NCBI GenBank assembly: GCA_964424545.1
Contig: CAYRJN010000142.1
Coordinates: 1 to 10,007, forward strand
Length of the DNA stretch: 10,007 bases
DNA from: JAUVIB01 sp964424545
Lineage (GTDB): Bacteria > Calditrichota > Calditrichia > Calditrichales > Calditrichaceae
Reading direction: 5' to 3'
The translations under genes and the position numbers were made by a program. Within the stretch, counting starts at the first letter, position 1. Every line of letters starts with the position of its first letter. The notes beneath the pieces were generated by a model, which was not told the DNA's origin, ran no database searches, and saw nothing but the letters and a program-made list of their open reading frames with translations. Below, piece by piece: positions 1-6,804 of this stretch.

Positions 1-2
1 AA

Positions 3-659
3 AAAATATGTTTTTTATGGATTTTATTTTATTTATGGATTTTATTTTATCTCATTATCCCGCTACAAGTTCGTTTGTTTGCGGTGAATAGAGAATTTAC
101 GCGTTTGACTATAGAAAACGGCTTATCTCAAAGCACCGTCTTTGATATCATTCAGGATAAAAAAGGTTATTTATGGGTTACTACACAGGACGGGCTAAAC
201 CGCTACGACGGCTATACTTTTAAGGTATTCAGACATTCCATAACGGACAGCCAATCTATTTCGGATAATTCTTTATCTCGACTTATTCAGGATAAAAACG
301 GCGACATTTGGATAAGCGGCGCCAATGGAAATATCAACCGATACCATTATGAAAACGGAAAATTTTCGTTATATAACTTAATTAAATCGGATGAGACGCT
401 TGAAAATGCGTATATAAATTCAATGGTATTGGATTCTGCGGGTTATATATGGTTTGGGATGAAAGGCGCCATTAGCAGATTAAATCCGCTTACCCAAAAT
501 ACAACGGTTTATCACCGCTATTCCTCAAATAATGAGATGAAATCTCCTTTTGTATTTATTGATAAAAAAATAAGATTTGGGCCGGCGATAAAGAAGGGTT
601 GTATATTTTTAACGAAGCCAAAAAAGAATTTGAATTGGTTAGTCATAAGCCTTTATTGA
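3..659 (+). CDS. Hybrid sensor kinase, N-terminal part (5' partial, frameshifted)
   Basis: This is the periplasmic N-terminus of a two-component-propeller sensor kinase. The frame is open to the left edge. The first visible residues form a hydrophobic stretch (ICFLWILFYLWILFYLIIP) followed by QVRLFA, a typical signal peptide, so the true start lies beyond the window. A TTG at 75 could be called as a start, but it would discard the signal peptide. After VNREFTRL the protein carries propeller repeats with the usual W core: GYLWVTTQDGL, GDIWISG and GYIWFGMKG. A fourth repeat is broken. From about 570 the frame reads non-homologous residues and stops at TGA 657-659. Adding one base in the A run at 564-570 yields DKKNKIWAGDKEGLYIF, a normal repeat that joins the next reading frame. 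I read this as one gene with the following segment, split by a sequencing error, a recent mutation or slippage. Confidence 0.85.
   Translation, partial: KICFLWILFYLWILFYLIIPLQVRLFAVNREFTRLTIENGLSQSTVFDIIQDKKGYLWVTTQDGLNRYDGYTFKVFRHSITDSQSISDNSLSRLIQDKNGDIWISGANGNINRYHYENGKFSLYNLIKSDETLENAYINSMVLDSAGYIWFGMKGAISRLNPLTQNTTVYHRYSSNNEMKSPFVFIDKKIRFGPAIKKGCIFLTKPKKNLNWLVISLY
15..50 (+). repeat. Perfect 18-bp tandem duplication in signal-peptide coding sequence
   Basis: The unit ttatggattttattttat occurs at 15-32 and again, identically, at 33-50. It is in frame with the kinase gene and encodes LWILFY twice, so it lengthens the hydrophobic core of the signal peptide by six residues. The identity at every base points to a recent duplication. 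Confidence 0.9.
564..570 (+). other. A7 homopolymer at the frameshift site
   Basis: Upstream codons read gat aaa aaa ata; with eight A residues they would read gat aaa aaa aat aag att tgg, giving DKKNKIW and the rest of a propeller repeat. The same result would follow from a -1 ribosomal shift or from insertion of one A by RNA polymerase. The base before the run is T, so the canonical heptamer A AAA AAA is not in the right phase, and no strong stem-loop is obvious just downstream. Confidence 0.8.
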
Positions 660-3658
660 AAAATATTCATACCATTTGCGAAGATAATAACGGTCGCCTT
701 TGGCTTGGAGTCAAGGGGCATGCTCCTGTCCTATTCAATACTCAAAATAACGAAGCCTTTAATTATGACAGCTGTTTCTCATCACGGGCCTTACGCAGTT
801 TTAACAAAATAACTTCTGTTTTATATACAACAACAAATGAACTGGTCATAGGCACATTTAACGACGGTTTGTATATTTTTCATCCGAAATCCGGCAGGGT
901 TGAACATTTATTAAACAATTATATGGACCAAACAAGTCTTTCTTTTAACCATGTTTTATCTCTTTATGAGGACAGAGCTCAAAATCTGTGGATCGGCACA
1001 TTAAAAGGTTTAAACAAACTGAACCTTAAACCAAAGAAATTTGAAACATTCAGGTTAAACAATGATATTTCATTAATTGAAAAAGATAATAGGATTATGG
1101 CCGTTCCTAATGTCATTATTTCGGTTTTTGTGGAAGACAGCGGACTTATTTGGTTAGGCGCCTATATGAATTCGTTGTATACTATTAATCCGAAAACGAA
1201 AAAAATAGATCGATTTGATTCCATTCAATATCGGGGAGAAAGTGTTTGGGCGATTTATAAAATTTCCAAAGAATATTATTTGCTGGGCACGAATTATGGC
1301 TTGAATCTAATTAATATAAATTCAAAATCTTCGCAGTTTATCCCGCTTGCAAACGACGCTGGCAATGCTAATTATTGGGTGCGTGCCATTGTCCCTACGG
1401 CGAAAAATAAATTTTGGGTTGCCACGCTGAACAAAGGACTGTTGCTTTTTGATTTGAATGAGAAAAGAATAAGCGTTGTTTCTTTAAAATATAAAAAAAG
1501 CAAAAAAATTTTTAAAAAAGATATATTATCTCTCTATAAAGATCATTCGGGGATTTTATGGATCGGAACACAACATTCCGGCTTGTTTTTTTACAATTCG
1601 CAGACGGAAGAATTGTTTCCCTTTTCCGATAAACGCAAATATTTTAACAATGAATTTAAGCGTATTAATTCCATAACGGAAGATACGCATCATCAATTAT
1701 GGGTTGGCAGCGAAAACGGATTAATCTGTATTAAACAGGATAGAAAAAATATTATGCATTATTCTGTGCAAAACGGCTTATCGAACTCTTATATTTATGC
1801 CGTACAAATTGATAATCAGAATAATATCTGGGTCTCGAGCAACGGCGGTCTAAGTAAAATACATATCAATAAATACGGGGCTTCATTGGTTTACAATTAT
1901 ACAATGAATGACGGCTTACAAGCCAATGAATTCAATACAAACTGTTCTTTTAAAGATCGCAATGGCAATCTTTATTTTGGCGGTATCGACGGCTTAAACA
2001 TATTTGATCCCCGTAAAATTTACAGTAATCCGCATATTCCTGTAGTGGCTGTTAATTGGATTAACGTAAATAATAAAATAATTTCTCCCGTAAACGAAAA
2101 AACGAAAATAACGATTGATCCCTATCACTCTAATCTCGAATTCGTTTTTTCTGCGTTGGATTTTACTAATCCCGCTAATAATCGCTATGCCTATAAGCTG
2201 GATGGATTTGATTCCGATTGGCTATATAACGGGACTAAGCATTCTGTTCGATATACGGGATTAACGCCCGGCGAATATATCTTTTATTTTAAAGGTACAA
2301 ATAACGACGGTTTGTGGAGTAAAAGTGCATTTGTTAACGTAACGGTATTGACGCCTTTTTGGGAAACAGCCTGGGCAATGGTTCTTTATATTCTTCTTTT
2401 AATTATCGGTATAATCGTACTGATTATGTTGAGAACGAGAAAAGTAAATAAGGACAGAGATAAACTAAACAGAAAAGTTAAAGAGATTACCGGAGAGCTG
2501 CAAAAAAATTATCAAAAATTGGAAGAAACCAGAACAGAACTAATAAATTCAGTTAAGAGGAAAGCCGTAGAAGTACTAGCGGACGGAATGGCTCACGACT
2601 TTAATAATCTGTTATTTGTAATCCTTAGTTCCGCTCAATTACTGGAAAAATCGGTTGAGTCGCCCGAAATCAAAAAACTGGTAAAAAATATTGAGATAGC
2701 GGCAATAGATGCTTCTTCGGTTATTAAAAGAATTCAGGATTTTAGTACAAATAAGGAAAACGCCAGTCGTGAAATTGTTGATATAAATCATGTTTTACTT
2801 GATGTTGTCGGACTGATCAAATCAAAAATCAAAGAGAAAGAAGATATAAATAACATTATTATTACCATAAAAAAGGATATTCATGTAAATTGGGTTACTT
2901 ACGGTAATGTATCGGATTTCAGGGTTGCTTTAACGAATATACTTATCAATGCCGTAGACGCTTTTGATAGTTCCGGCCGCATTACAATTACAAGTCGATT
3001 TGACGGAGAAAATAAGGGCATTATAGAAATATCGGATGAAGGAAGGGGAATGCCGAAAGAAATTTTGAACAATATTTTCGATCCGTTCTATACAACAAAA
3101 GGCGTTCATGGCAGCGGTTTGGGATTAAGTCAGGCCTATGGTATTATTACGCGGCATAACGGCTCAATAAAGGCGGAGAGTGAAATCGGACGCGGCACAA
3201 AAATAATAATAACCTTGCCAGCAAACCCAAAAATATTAAATTTACACAGTAGCGCAGAGGAAAGCGATGGAATGCATAGGAAACAAAACAAAAATAATAA
3301 CTCGATCCTTATTATTGAAGATGAATTAACCATACGCGAATTATATGAGGAGATCCTTTCCATACAAGGATATCCTTTGCAAATGGCGGAAACCGGCGAA
3401 GAAGGGCTTGCCAAATGGGAGAACGGTGATTTTAATCTTATAATTTGCGATTTGGGTTTACCCGGTTTATTGAGCGGTTGGGATGTTATTGAGGAAGTGC
3501 GAAAGCAGAATAAGCAAATCCCCATTCTGGTCGTTACCGGTTGGGGAAATACAATAGAAGAAGAGAAAATAGAATTATATCAGGTTGATAAAGTCTTAAC
3601 AAAGCCGGTGCCGATTCAAGAGCTTATTCGGGAAGTTTCTTCTTTGATTTCCCGATAG
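599..3658 (+). CDS. Hybrid two-component sensor histidine kinase/receiver (main part)
   Basis: Continuation of the preceding frame. The TTG at 599 lies inside a propeller repeat and is not a credible start. Numbering here is from 599. Propeller repeats run to about residue 465 (for example GRLWLGV, NLWIGTL, ILWIGTQ, QLWVGSE, NLYFGGIDGL). With the four in the first segment the total is 14, as in two seven-bladed sensor propellers. A Y_Y_Y domain follows (about 480-585; RYAYKLDGFDSDW, GEYIFYFKGTNNDG), then a membrane helix at about 591-612 and a coiled coil to about 655. The kinase has phospho-acceptor H666 in AHDFNNLL, N784 in the N box, DEGRGMP from 813, FDPFYTT from 827 and GSGLGLS from 838. 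The receiver (about 903-1017) has E907/D908, phospho-acceptor D951, T980 and K1002. All catalytic motifs are intact. There is no C-terminal DNA-binding domain. The ligand is unknown; family members often sense carbohydrates. Confidence 0.93.
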   Translation: MYIFNEAKKEFELVSHKPLLKNIHTICEDNNGRLWLGVKGHAPVLFNTQNNEAFNYDSCFSSRALRSFNKITSVLYTTTNELVIGTFNDGLYIFHPKSGRVEHLLNNYMDQTSLSFNHVLSLYEDRAQNLWIGTLKGLNKLNLKPKKFETFRLNNDISLIEKDNRIMAVPNVIISVFVEDSGLIWLGAYMNSLYTINPKTKKIDRFDSIQYRGESVWAIYKISKEYYLLGTNYGLNLININSKSSQFIPLANDAGNANYWVRAIVPTAKNKFWVATLNKGLLLFDLNEKRISVVSLKYKKSKKIFKKDILSLYKDHSGILWIGTQHSGLFFYNSQTEELFPFSDKRKYFNNEFKRINSITEDTHHQLWVGSENGLICIKQDRKNIMHYSVQNGLSNSYIYAVQIDNQNNIWVSSNGGLSKIHINKYGASLVYNYTMNDGLQANEFNTNCSFKDRNGNLYFGGIDGLNIFDPRKIYSNPHIPVVAVNWINVNNKIISPVNEKTKITIDPYHSNLEFVFSALDFTNPANNRYAYKLDGFDSDWLYNGTKHSVRYTGLTPGEYIFYFKGTNNDGLWSKSAFVNVTVLTPFWETAWAMVLYILLLIIGIIVLIMLRTRKVNKDRDKLNRKVKEITGELQKNYQKLEETRTELINSVKRKAVEVLADGMAHDFNNLLFVILSSAQLLEKSVESPEIKKLVKNIEIAAIDASSVIKRIQDFSTNKENASREIVDINHVLLDVVGLIKSKIKEKEDINNIIITIKKDIHVNWVTYGNVSDFRVALTNILINAVDAFDSSGRITITSRFDGENKGIIEISDEGRGMPKEILNNIFDPFYTTKGVHGSGLGLSQAYGIITRHNGSIKAESEIGRGTKIIITLPANPKILNLHSSAEESDGMHRKQNKNNNSILIIEDELTIRELYEEILSIQGYPLQMAETGEEGLAKWENGDFNLIICDLGLPGLLSGWDVIEEVRKQNKQIPILVVTGWGNTIEEEKIELYQVDKVLTKPVPIQELIREVSSLISR

Positions 3659-3684
3659 CATGTCACATAATTTTTTTTTCTATA

Positions 3685-3723
3685 AACAAAGCCTGAGAAT
3701 TTACAACAATCTCAGGCTTTGTT
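3685..3723. terminator. Shared hairpin between convergent genes
   Basis: A perfect 14-bp stem (AACAAAGCCTGAGA at 3685-3698 with its complement at 3710-3723) encloses an 11-nt loop. It lies between the stop codons of the kinase gene (+) and the barrel gene (-), where a bidirectional terminator is expected. The U tract is weak in both directions, but the arm ends in CTTTGTT on either strand. Confidence 0.75.
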
Positions 3724-3742
3724 ACTTTAATGACAATTAATA

Positions 3743-4294
3743 TTAAAAACCGTAAGTTAAGCCTAATGTAAGCGCTGAAAGATTTTGCGGATGATCAACT
3801 TGAAATTTTTCCCATTCGAGGCGAATACCGATGTTGCCAAGATGTACGCCCGCTCCAAATCCCCATGCAAAAGCAGTGCCGTTGAATGAATCCGCATTGG
3901 CATTAACATCATTGTACGCTTCGCTTTCGGTCTTCCAAAAGGCCGCTCCCGCTTTAGCGAAGATGTCAATAATAGCTATTTCAAATCTGCCTAAAATATA
4001 AACATCCCAGGCCGTTGTTTTTGACGTTAGCGTAATGTTTTCAATATCGGTTTTTACCTTGCCGAAATCGCGCCAGCCGCCTTCAACGCCGAGAAACCCG
4101 CTGCCCCGAAATCCACCGAAAAACTTGTATCCGTAATCGCTGTCGTTGAGTTTTAATTCATTATCGTTTATATCGCTTATTTCGGTATTAACGAATGACG
4201 GCCCCAAACCGGCGCCAAGATATAATCCGGAACCGGCAAAAAGCGATAAAGGGAGACCCAATAATATCAGTGCGAGCGCCATTTTTTTTAGCAT
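3743..4294 (-). CDS. Small outer-membrane beta-barrel protein
   Basis: A 183-residue secreted protein, probably an eight-stranded outer-membrane barrel of the OmpA/OmpX type. The N-terminus MLKKMALALILLGLPLSLFA is a type I signal peptide, cleaved before GSG. The mature part alternates polar and hydrophobic residues in strand-like stretches (GLYLGAGLGPSFV, YKFFGGFRGSGFLGVEGGW, WDVYILGRFEIAIIDIFAKAGA, FAWGFGAGVHLGNIGIRLEW, ALTLGLTYGF). It ends in an aromatic residue (F), as required for recognition by the Bam assembly machinery. An upstream ATG at 4309 would add MKGSN, but those codons contain the Shine-Dalgarno site, so the start at 4294 is preferred. It is probably monocistronic, convergent with the kinase and with its own promoter. 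The specific role cannot be told from sequence; adhesion, permeability or a purely structural role are possible. Confidence 0.88.
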   Translation of the reverse strand: MLKKMALALILLGLPLSLFAGSGLYLGAGLGPSFVNTEISDINDNELKLNDSDYGYKFFGGFRGSGFLGVEGGWRDFGKVKTDIENITLTSKTTAWDVYILGRFEIAIIDIFAKAGAAFWKTESEAYNDVNANADSFNGTAFAWGFGAGVHLGNIGIRLEWEKFQVDHPQNLSALTLGLTYGF

Positions 4295-4298
4295 ATTA

Positions 4299-4306
4299 CT
4301 TCCTTT
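4299..4306 (-). promoter_or_regulatory. Ribosome binding site that fixes the barrel-protein start
   Basis: On the minus strand AAAGGAAG lies 4 nt before ATG 4294. It overlaps the codons following the alternative ATG at 4309, which itself has no purine-rich site at a suitable distance. Confidence 0.75.
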
Positions 4307-4322
4307 CATAGTATTTAATTGC

Positions 4323-4341
4323 TTGACGTAAGATACGTGAA
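4323..4341. promoter_or_regulatory. Palindrome overlapping the -10 box, possible operator
   Basis: ACGTA-AGA-TACGT at 4326-4338 is a perfect 5-bp inverted repeat around a 3-nt centre. With one mismatch it extends to TTgACGTA-AGA-TACGTgAA. It covers the -10 box of the barrel gene promoter exactly, so a bound protein would block RNA polymerase. No regulator gene can be assigned to it in this window. Confidence 0.4.
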
Positions 4342-4358
4342 AAAAAATATATTATCAA
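4330..4358 (-). promoter_or_regulatory. Sigma70-like promoter of the barrel-protein gene
   Basis: Minus strand: -35 box TTGATA (4358-4353, five of six matches to TTGACA), a 17-nt spacer containing an eight-T run, then -10 box TATCTT (4335-4330, four of six). Transcription would start near 4323, giving a leader of about 28 nt that includes the Shine-Dalgarno site. Confidence 0.6.
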
Positions 4359-4386
4359 GGGCTTAATTTTGCGGATATTTTTTAGG

Positions 4387-4430
4387 AAAAATACTCTCTG
4401 CTTATATTATTAACAACAATAGGCAGAGAG
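4387..4430 (-). terminator. Intrinsic terminator of the S46 peptidase gene
   Basis: On the minus strand, about 20 nt after the stop codon, CTCTCTGC (4430-4423) pairs with GCAGAGAG (4401-4394). After one mismatch three more A/T pairs form inside the stem. The stem is followed directly by TATTTTT, a typical U tract. It also separates the peptidase transcript from the barrel-gene promoter just downstream. Confidence 0.8.
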
Positions 4431-4450
4431 CATCAGAGCGTTTTTATCTC

Positions 4451-6517
4451 TTATTTACCTTCGATTTCTTTGGCAAGTTTTTCGGCATTATACAGTTTTT
4501 TTAAGGCTTCGATGATATAAGCGGTATGAACGGCGACAGCTCGGTTTTTCGTTTCATCATATACAAAACGTCCGGGTAGGCTTTCTATGTTGCCGTCAAA
4601 AATTAATCCTACAACTTCGGCTTTGTCGTTTATTACGGGGGAACCTGAATTACCGCCTATAATATCGCAGGTGCTGACGAAATTTACGGGCGTTGATAAA
4701 TCGAGATCTTTTTGTTTTTCCCAAAATCTCTGAGGAAGAGCATAGTCTCCCTGTTGGTTAAAACTGAGACTGCGGTCATATAAACCATACAGCGTGGTTT
4801 TGTACGGCGCTTTCGTACCGTTCATGGGATATCCTTTTACTGCGCCGTAAGAAAGTCTAAGGGTAAAAGTCGCATCGGGATAAGCGCTTTTTCCGTATAC
4901 CGCAAAACGCGCTTGAGCGATTTTTTCAGCGGCAGGCGTCATAACGCTTTCAATGTTGTCTTTATACCATTTATGATTTTTTCGTAATATCGGGTCGATT
5001 TTCCTAGCCATTACGATCATGGGGTCTTTGCATTTATCAACTGCTTTAACGCCGCCTTCAATCAATTTTTTTCTTAACTCTACATCCGCCAACTTGCTTC
5101 CTTCCACCAATATTTTGGCTGCCTCTTGCGGAGATTTTCCGTCTAAAACAATTTTGATAAACGCATCATTCTGCCCTAACTCTTCAAGCGCCAAATTCAG
5201 CCACCATGTAAGATTTGATATTTCAAAATCGGTATAAATGGGAGCGGGAGAAAAAAGTCTGAATTTCAATGAAGGTAGCTGCGCATCATGAAACCCGTCG
5301 AGGCGGTCGGCATCGGGTTTTTCAATTTCCGTTACGTATTGTACGATAGTAACCGCCTTACTTGCCATGCTTGAACCGGATATTCTTTGGAACATACGCT
5401 GCTTGGAGTTTTCTTTTTGTTTCTCAATTAGATCGGCTATGGTATCCCATGCATCGCCGAATTTTTTCTTTAATTGGGGGTCGGCGTCTATTTTCGCGCG
5501 GAATTCGTCTTCGGCTTCTTTACGGTGTTTCATTAAATTTTCATCAAGAAGGCCGTTATATTCGCCGGTCATCGCTTTTTCGCCGTTGGATAATCCGAAA
5601 ATTCTGATTAAGGCTCTTCTTTGTTGTTCCGGTCCGCGAGCGGCATATTCTCGTAAACTTTTTATCCACGATTTGATGTATTTTAAGATCATGGGATAAC
5701 GATAATCGCGCTGATATTCAAGTTGGGCATAAGTGAAAAGGCGGTCGGTTGAGCCGGGGTTACCGGAAACGAAAACCAGTTCATTCTCTTTGGCGCCTTT
5801 GCTGTTCCATTTAAAATATGCCGGACTTTTAATTGGTTTGCCGTCTTCATATACGCGGAAAAAAGCAACGTCGAGATCATATCGGGGATAGGTGAAGTTG
5901 TCGGAGTCTCCGCCGTAAAAGGCCGCTTGTCTTTCCGGAGCAAAGACGAGGCGCACGTCGGTATATTTTTTATAACGATAAAGCCAGTATTCGCCGCCGT
6001 GATAAAGACTTACAATATTTGAACGTAATCCTGTTTCGTCCAGACTTTTCTTCTCAATTTCGGCAATTTTTGCATCACGCGCTTTTAACGCTTCTTCATC
6101 GCTCATTCCTTTTTTTACGGAAGATAATACTTTATTTGTGACGTTTTCCATTGAGAAAAGAACGTTCACTTCAAGATCGGAACTTTTTAGCTCATCTTCA
6201 TACGTTGGGGCATAAAAGCCGCTTTGCACATAATTTGTTTTTTGTGATGAGATTTTCTGCAGTTGACCTACGGCCACATGATGGTTGGTCATGACTAGAC
6301 CGTCCGGGCTTACGAAAGAGCCCGATCCGCCGTCCATAAAGCGAACGCTGGCAAGCCTGACATGATCGAGCCATTTTTGTGTAGGGGTAAAGTTGTATTT
6401 CTGTTGCAGCTGTTTCACGGGTGGATTATCAAATGTCCACATTCCTTCGTCGGGTGAGGACCAAACGAAGCCAATCATAAAAACGATCAAGCTTAAAACC
6501 ATAACAAATTTTCGCAT
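4451..6517 (-). CDS. S46 family dipeptidyl-peptidase, DPP7-like
   Basis: A 688-residue serine exopeptidase that removes dipeptides from the N-terminus of oligopeptides, normally in the periplasm. The signal peptide is MRKFVMVLSLIVFMIGFVWS. The mature start SPDEGMWTFDNPP is typical of S46, as is the length (around 700). The chymotrypsin-like halves are split by a long helical insert (about 220-580). The likely triad is H80 in MTNHHVAVG, D216 in PRYDLDVAFF and S624 in GGNSGSPV. Eighteen residues after the serine, in IFDGN, the residue is Gly642. As I recall the family, DPP11 (Asp/Glu preference) has Arg there and DPP7 (hydrophobic preference) has Gly, so DPP7-like activity is inferred. The start at 6517 has an AAGGAG site 7 nt upstream; an in-frame ATG at 6553 would add 12 residues ahead of the signal peptide and bury that site. 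Probably monocistronic; role in peptide nutrition. Confidence 0.95.
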   Translation of the reverse strand: MRKFVMVLSLIVFMIGFVWSSPDEGMWTFDNPPVKQLQQKYNFTPTQKWLDHVRLASVRFMDGGSGSFVSPDGLVMTNHHVAVGQLQKISSQKTNYVQSGFYAPTYEDELKSSDLEVNVLFSMENVTNKVLSSVKKGMSDEEALKARDAKIAEIEKKSLDETGLRSNIVSLYHGGEYWLYRYKKYTDVRLVFAPERQAAFYGGDSDNFTYPRYDLDVAFFRVYEDGKPIKSPAYFKWNSKGAKENELVFVSGNPGSTDRLFTYAQLEYQRDYRYPMILKYIKSWIKSLREYAARGPEQQRRALIRIFGLSNGEKAMTGEYNGLLDENLMKHRKEAEDEFRAKIDADPQLKKKFGDAWDTIADLIEKQKENSKQRMFQRISGSSMASKAVTIVQYVTEIEKPDADRLDGFHDAQLPSLKFRLFSPAPIYTDFEISNLTWWLNLALEELGQNDAFIKIVLDGKSPQEAAKILVEGSKLADVELRKKLIEGGVKAVDKCKDPMIVMARKIDPILRKNHKWYKDNIESVMTPAAEKIAQARFAVYGKSAYPDATFTLRLSYGAVKGYPMNGTKAPYKTTLYGLYDRSLSFNQQGDYALPQRFWEKQKDLDLSTPVNFVSTCDIIGGNSGSPVINDKAEVVGLIFDGNIESLPGRFVYDETKNRAVAVHTAYIIEALKKLYNAEKLAKEIEGK

Positions 6518-6524
6518 TCTGTTT

Positions 6525-6530
6525 CTCCTT
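6525..6530 (-). promoter_or_regulatory. Ribosome binding site that fixes the S46 peptidase start
   Basis: Minus-strand AAGGAG lies 7 nt before ATG 6517. It sits inside the 12-codon extension that would follow from the ATG at 6553, which argues against that longer form. Confidence 0.8.
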
Positions 6531-6551
6531 AAAATTAGGTTAACGGGTTGC

Positions 6552-6580
6552 ATTATAATAAACGATACGCTGAATGATAG
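6552..6580 (-). promoter_or_regulatory. Candidate promoter of the S46 peptidase gene
   Basis: Minus strand: a perfect TATAAT (6557-6552) is preceded at 17 nt by CTATCA (6580-6575), a poor -35 with three of six matches. The -10 box lies 34 nt upstream of the start codon at 6517. The rest of the 287-bp divergent intergenic region (6518-6804) holds a second promoter candidate and a small 4-bp hairpin at 6705-6718, but no gene that I can support. Confidence 0.4.
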
Positions 6581-6737
6581 TTCTTCCCTTTGTCATTAAT
6601 TAATTTACCTGGTATGTTTTTATACGCAACGCTTTCTCAAACATTTAAAATACGTTCTCTCGGATGTTTTTGTTGCACAAATAATAAAATAAATCCAATA
6701 AAAAAGCCGCTTGAGGCTAAAATATTGAACTTCAAAG

Positions 6738-6766
6738 TTGAAAATAATCAATAAAATAGCTAAACT
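6738..6766 (+). promoter_or_regulatory. Candidate promoter of the sugar-uptake operon
   Basis: TTGAAA (6738-6743), a 17-nt spacer, then TAAACT (6761-6766); the -10 match is only four of six. A short inverted repeat AACTT-CA-AAGTT (6728-6739) overlaps the start of the -35 box and could be an operator, but in such AT-rich DNA it may be chance. The leader to ATG 6805 would be about 30 nt. Confidence 0.3.
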
Positions 6767-6804
6767 ACAATATTAGAAGAAAATATACGTTTTGAGGAGG
6801 AGTA

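Noticed and set aside
75..77. TTG as start of the N-terminal kinase segment
   Set aside because: The frame is open to the window edge and encodes a clear signal peptide upstream, which this start would remove.
599..601. TTG as an independent start of the large kinase segment
   Set aside because: It falls in the middle of a propeller repeat (EGLYIF) that is continuous with the upstream frame once one base is restored; no ribosome binding site precedes it.
1490..1520. Cluster of A runs in the kinase gene as a second frameshift site
   Set aside because: The frame is continuous and encodes a lysine-rich loop (KYKKSKKIFKKD) between normal propeller repeats.
3136..3525. Minus-strand open frame opposite the kinase and receiver domains
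   Set aside because: The plus strand encodes well-conserved G2-box and receiver motifs here; the reverse frame has no recognisable domain and no ribosome binding site.
4307..4309. ATG giving a barrel protein five residues longer
   Set aside because: The added codons contain the Shine-Dalgarno site for the ATG at 4294, and the signal peptide begins properly at MLKK.
6551..6553. ATG giving an S46 peptidase 12 residues longer
   Set aside because: AAGGAG at 6525-6530 is well placed for ATG 6517; the longer form would put charged residues LRRNR ahead of a complete signal peptide, and it starts at or within the candidate -10 box.
6705..6718. Hairpin AGCC-GCTTGA-GGCT with a T run on the minus strand
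   Set aside because: The stem is only 4 bp and no minus-strand gene ends nearby, so a terminator role is not supported.
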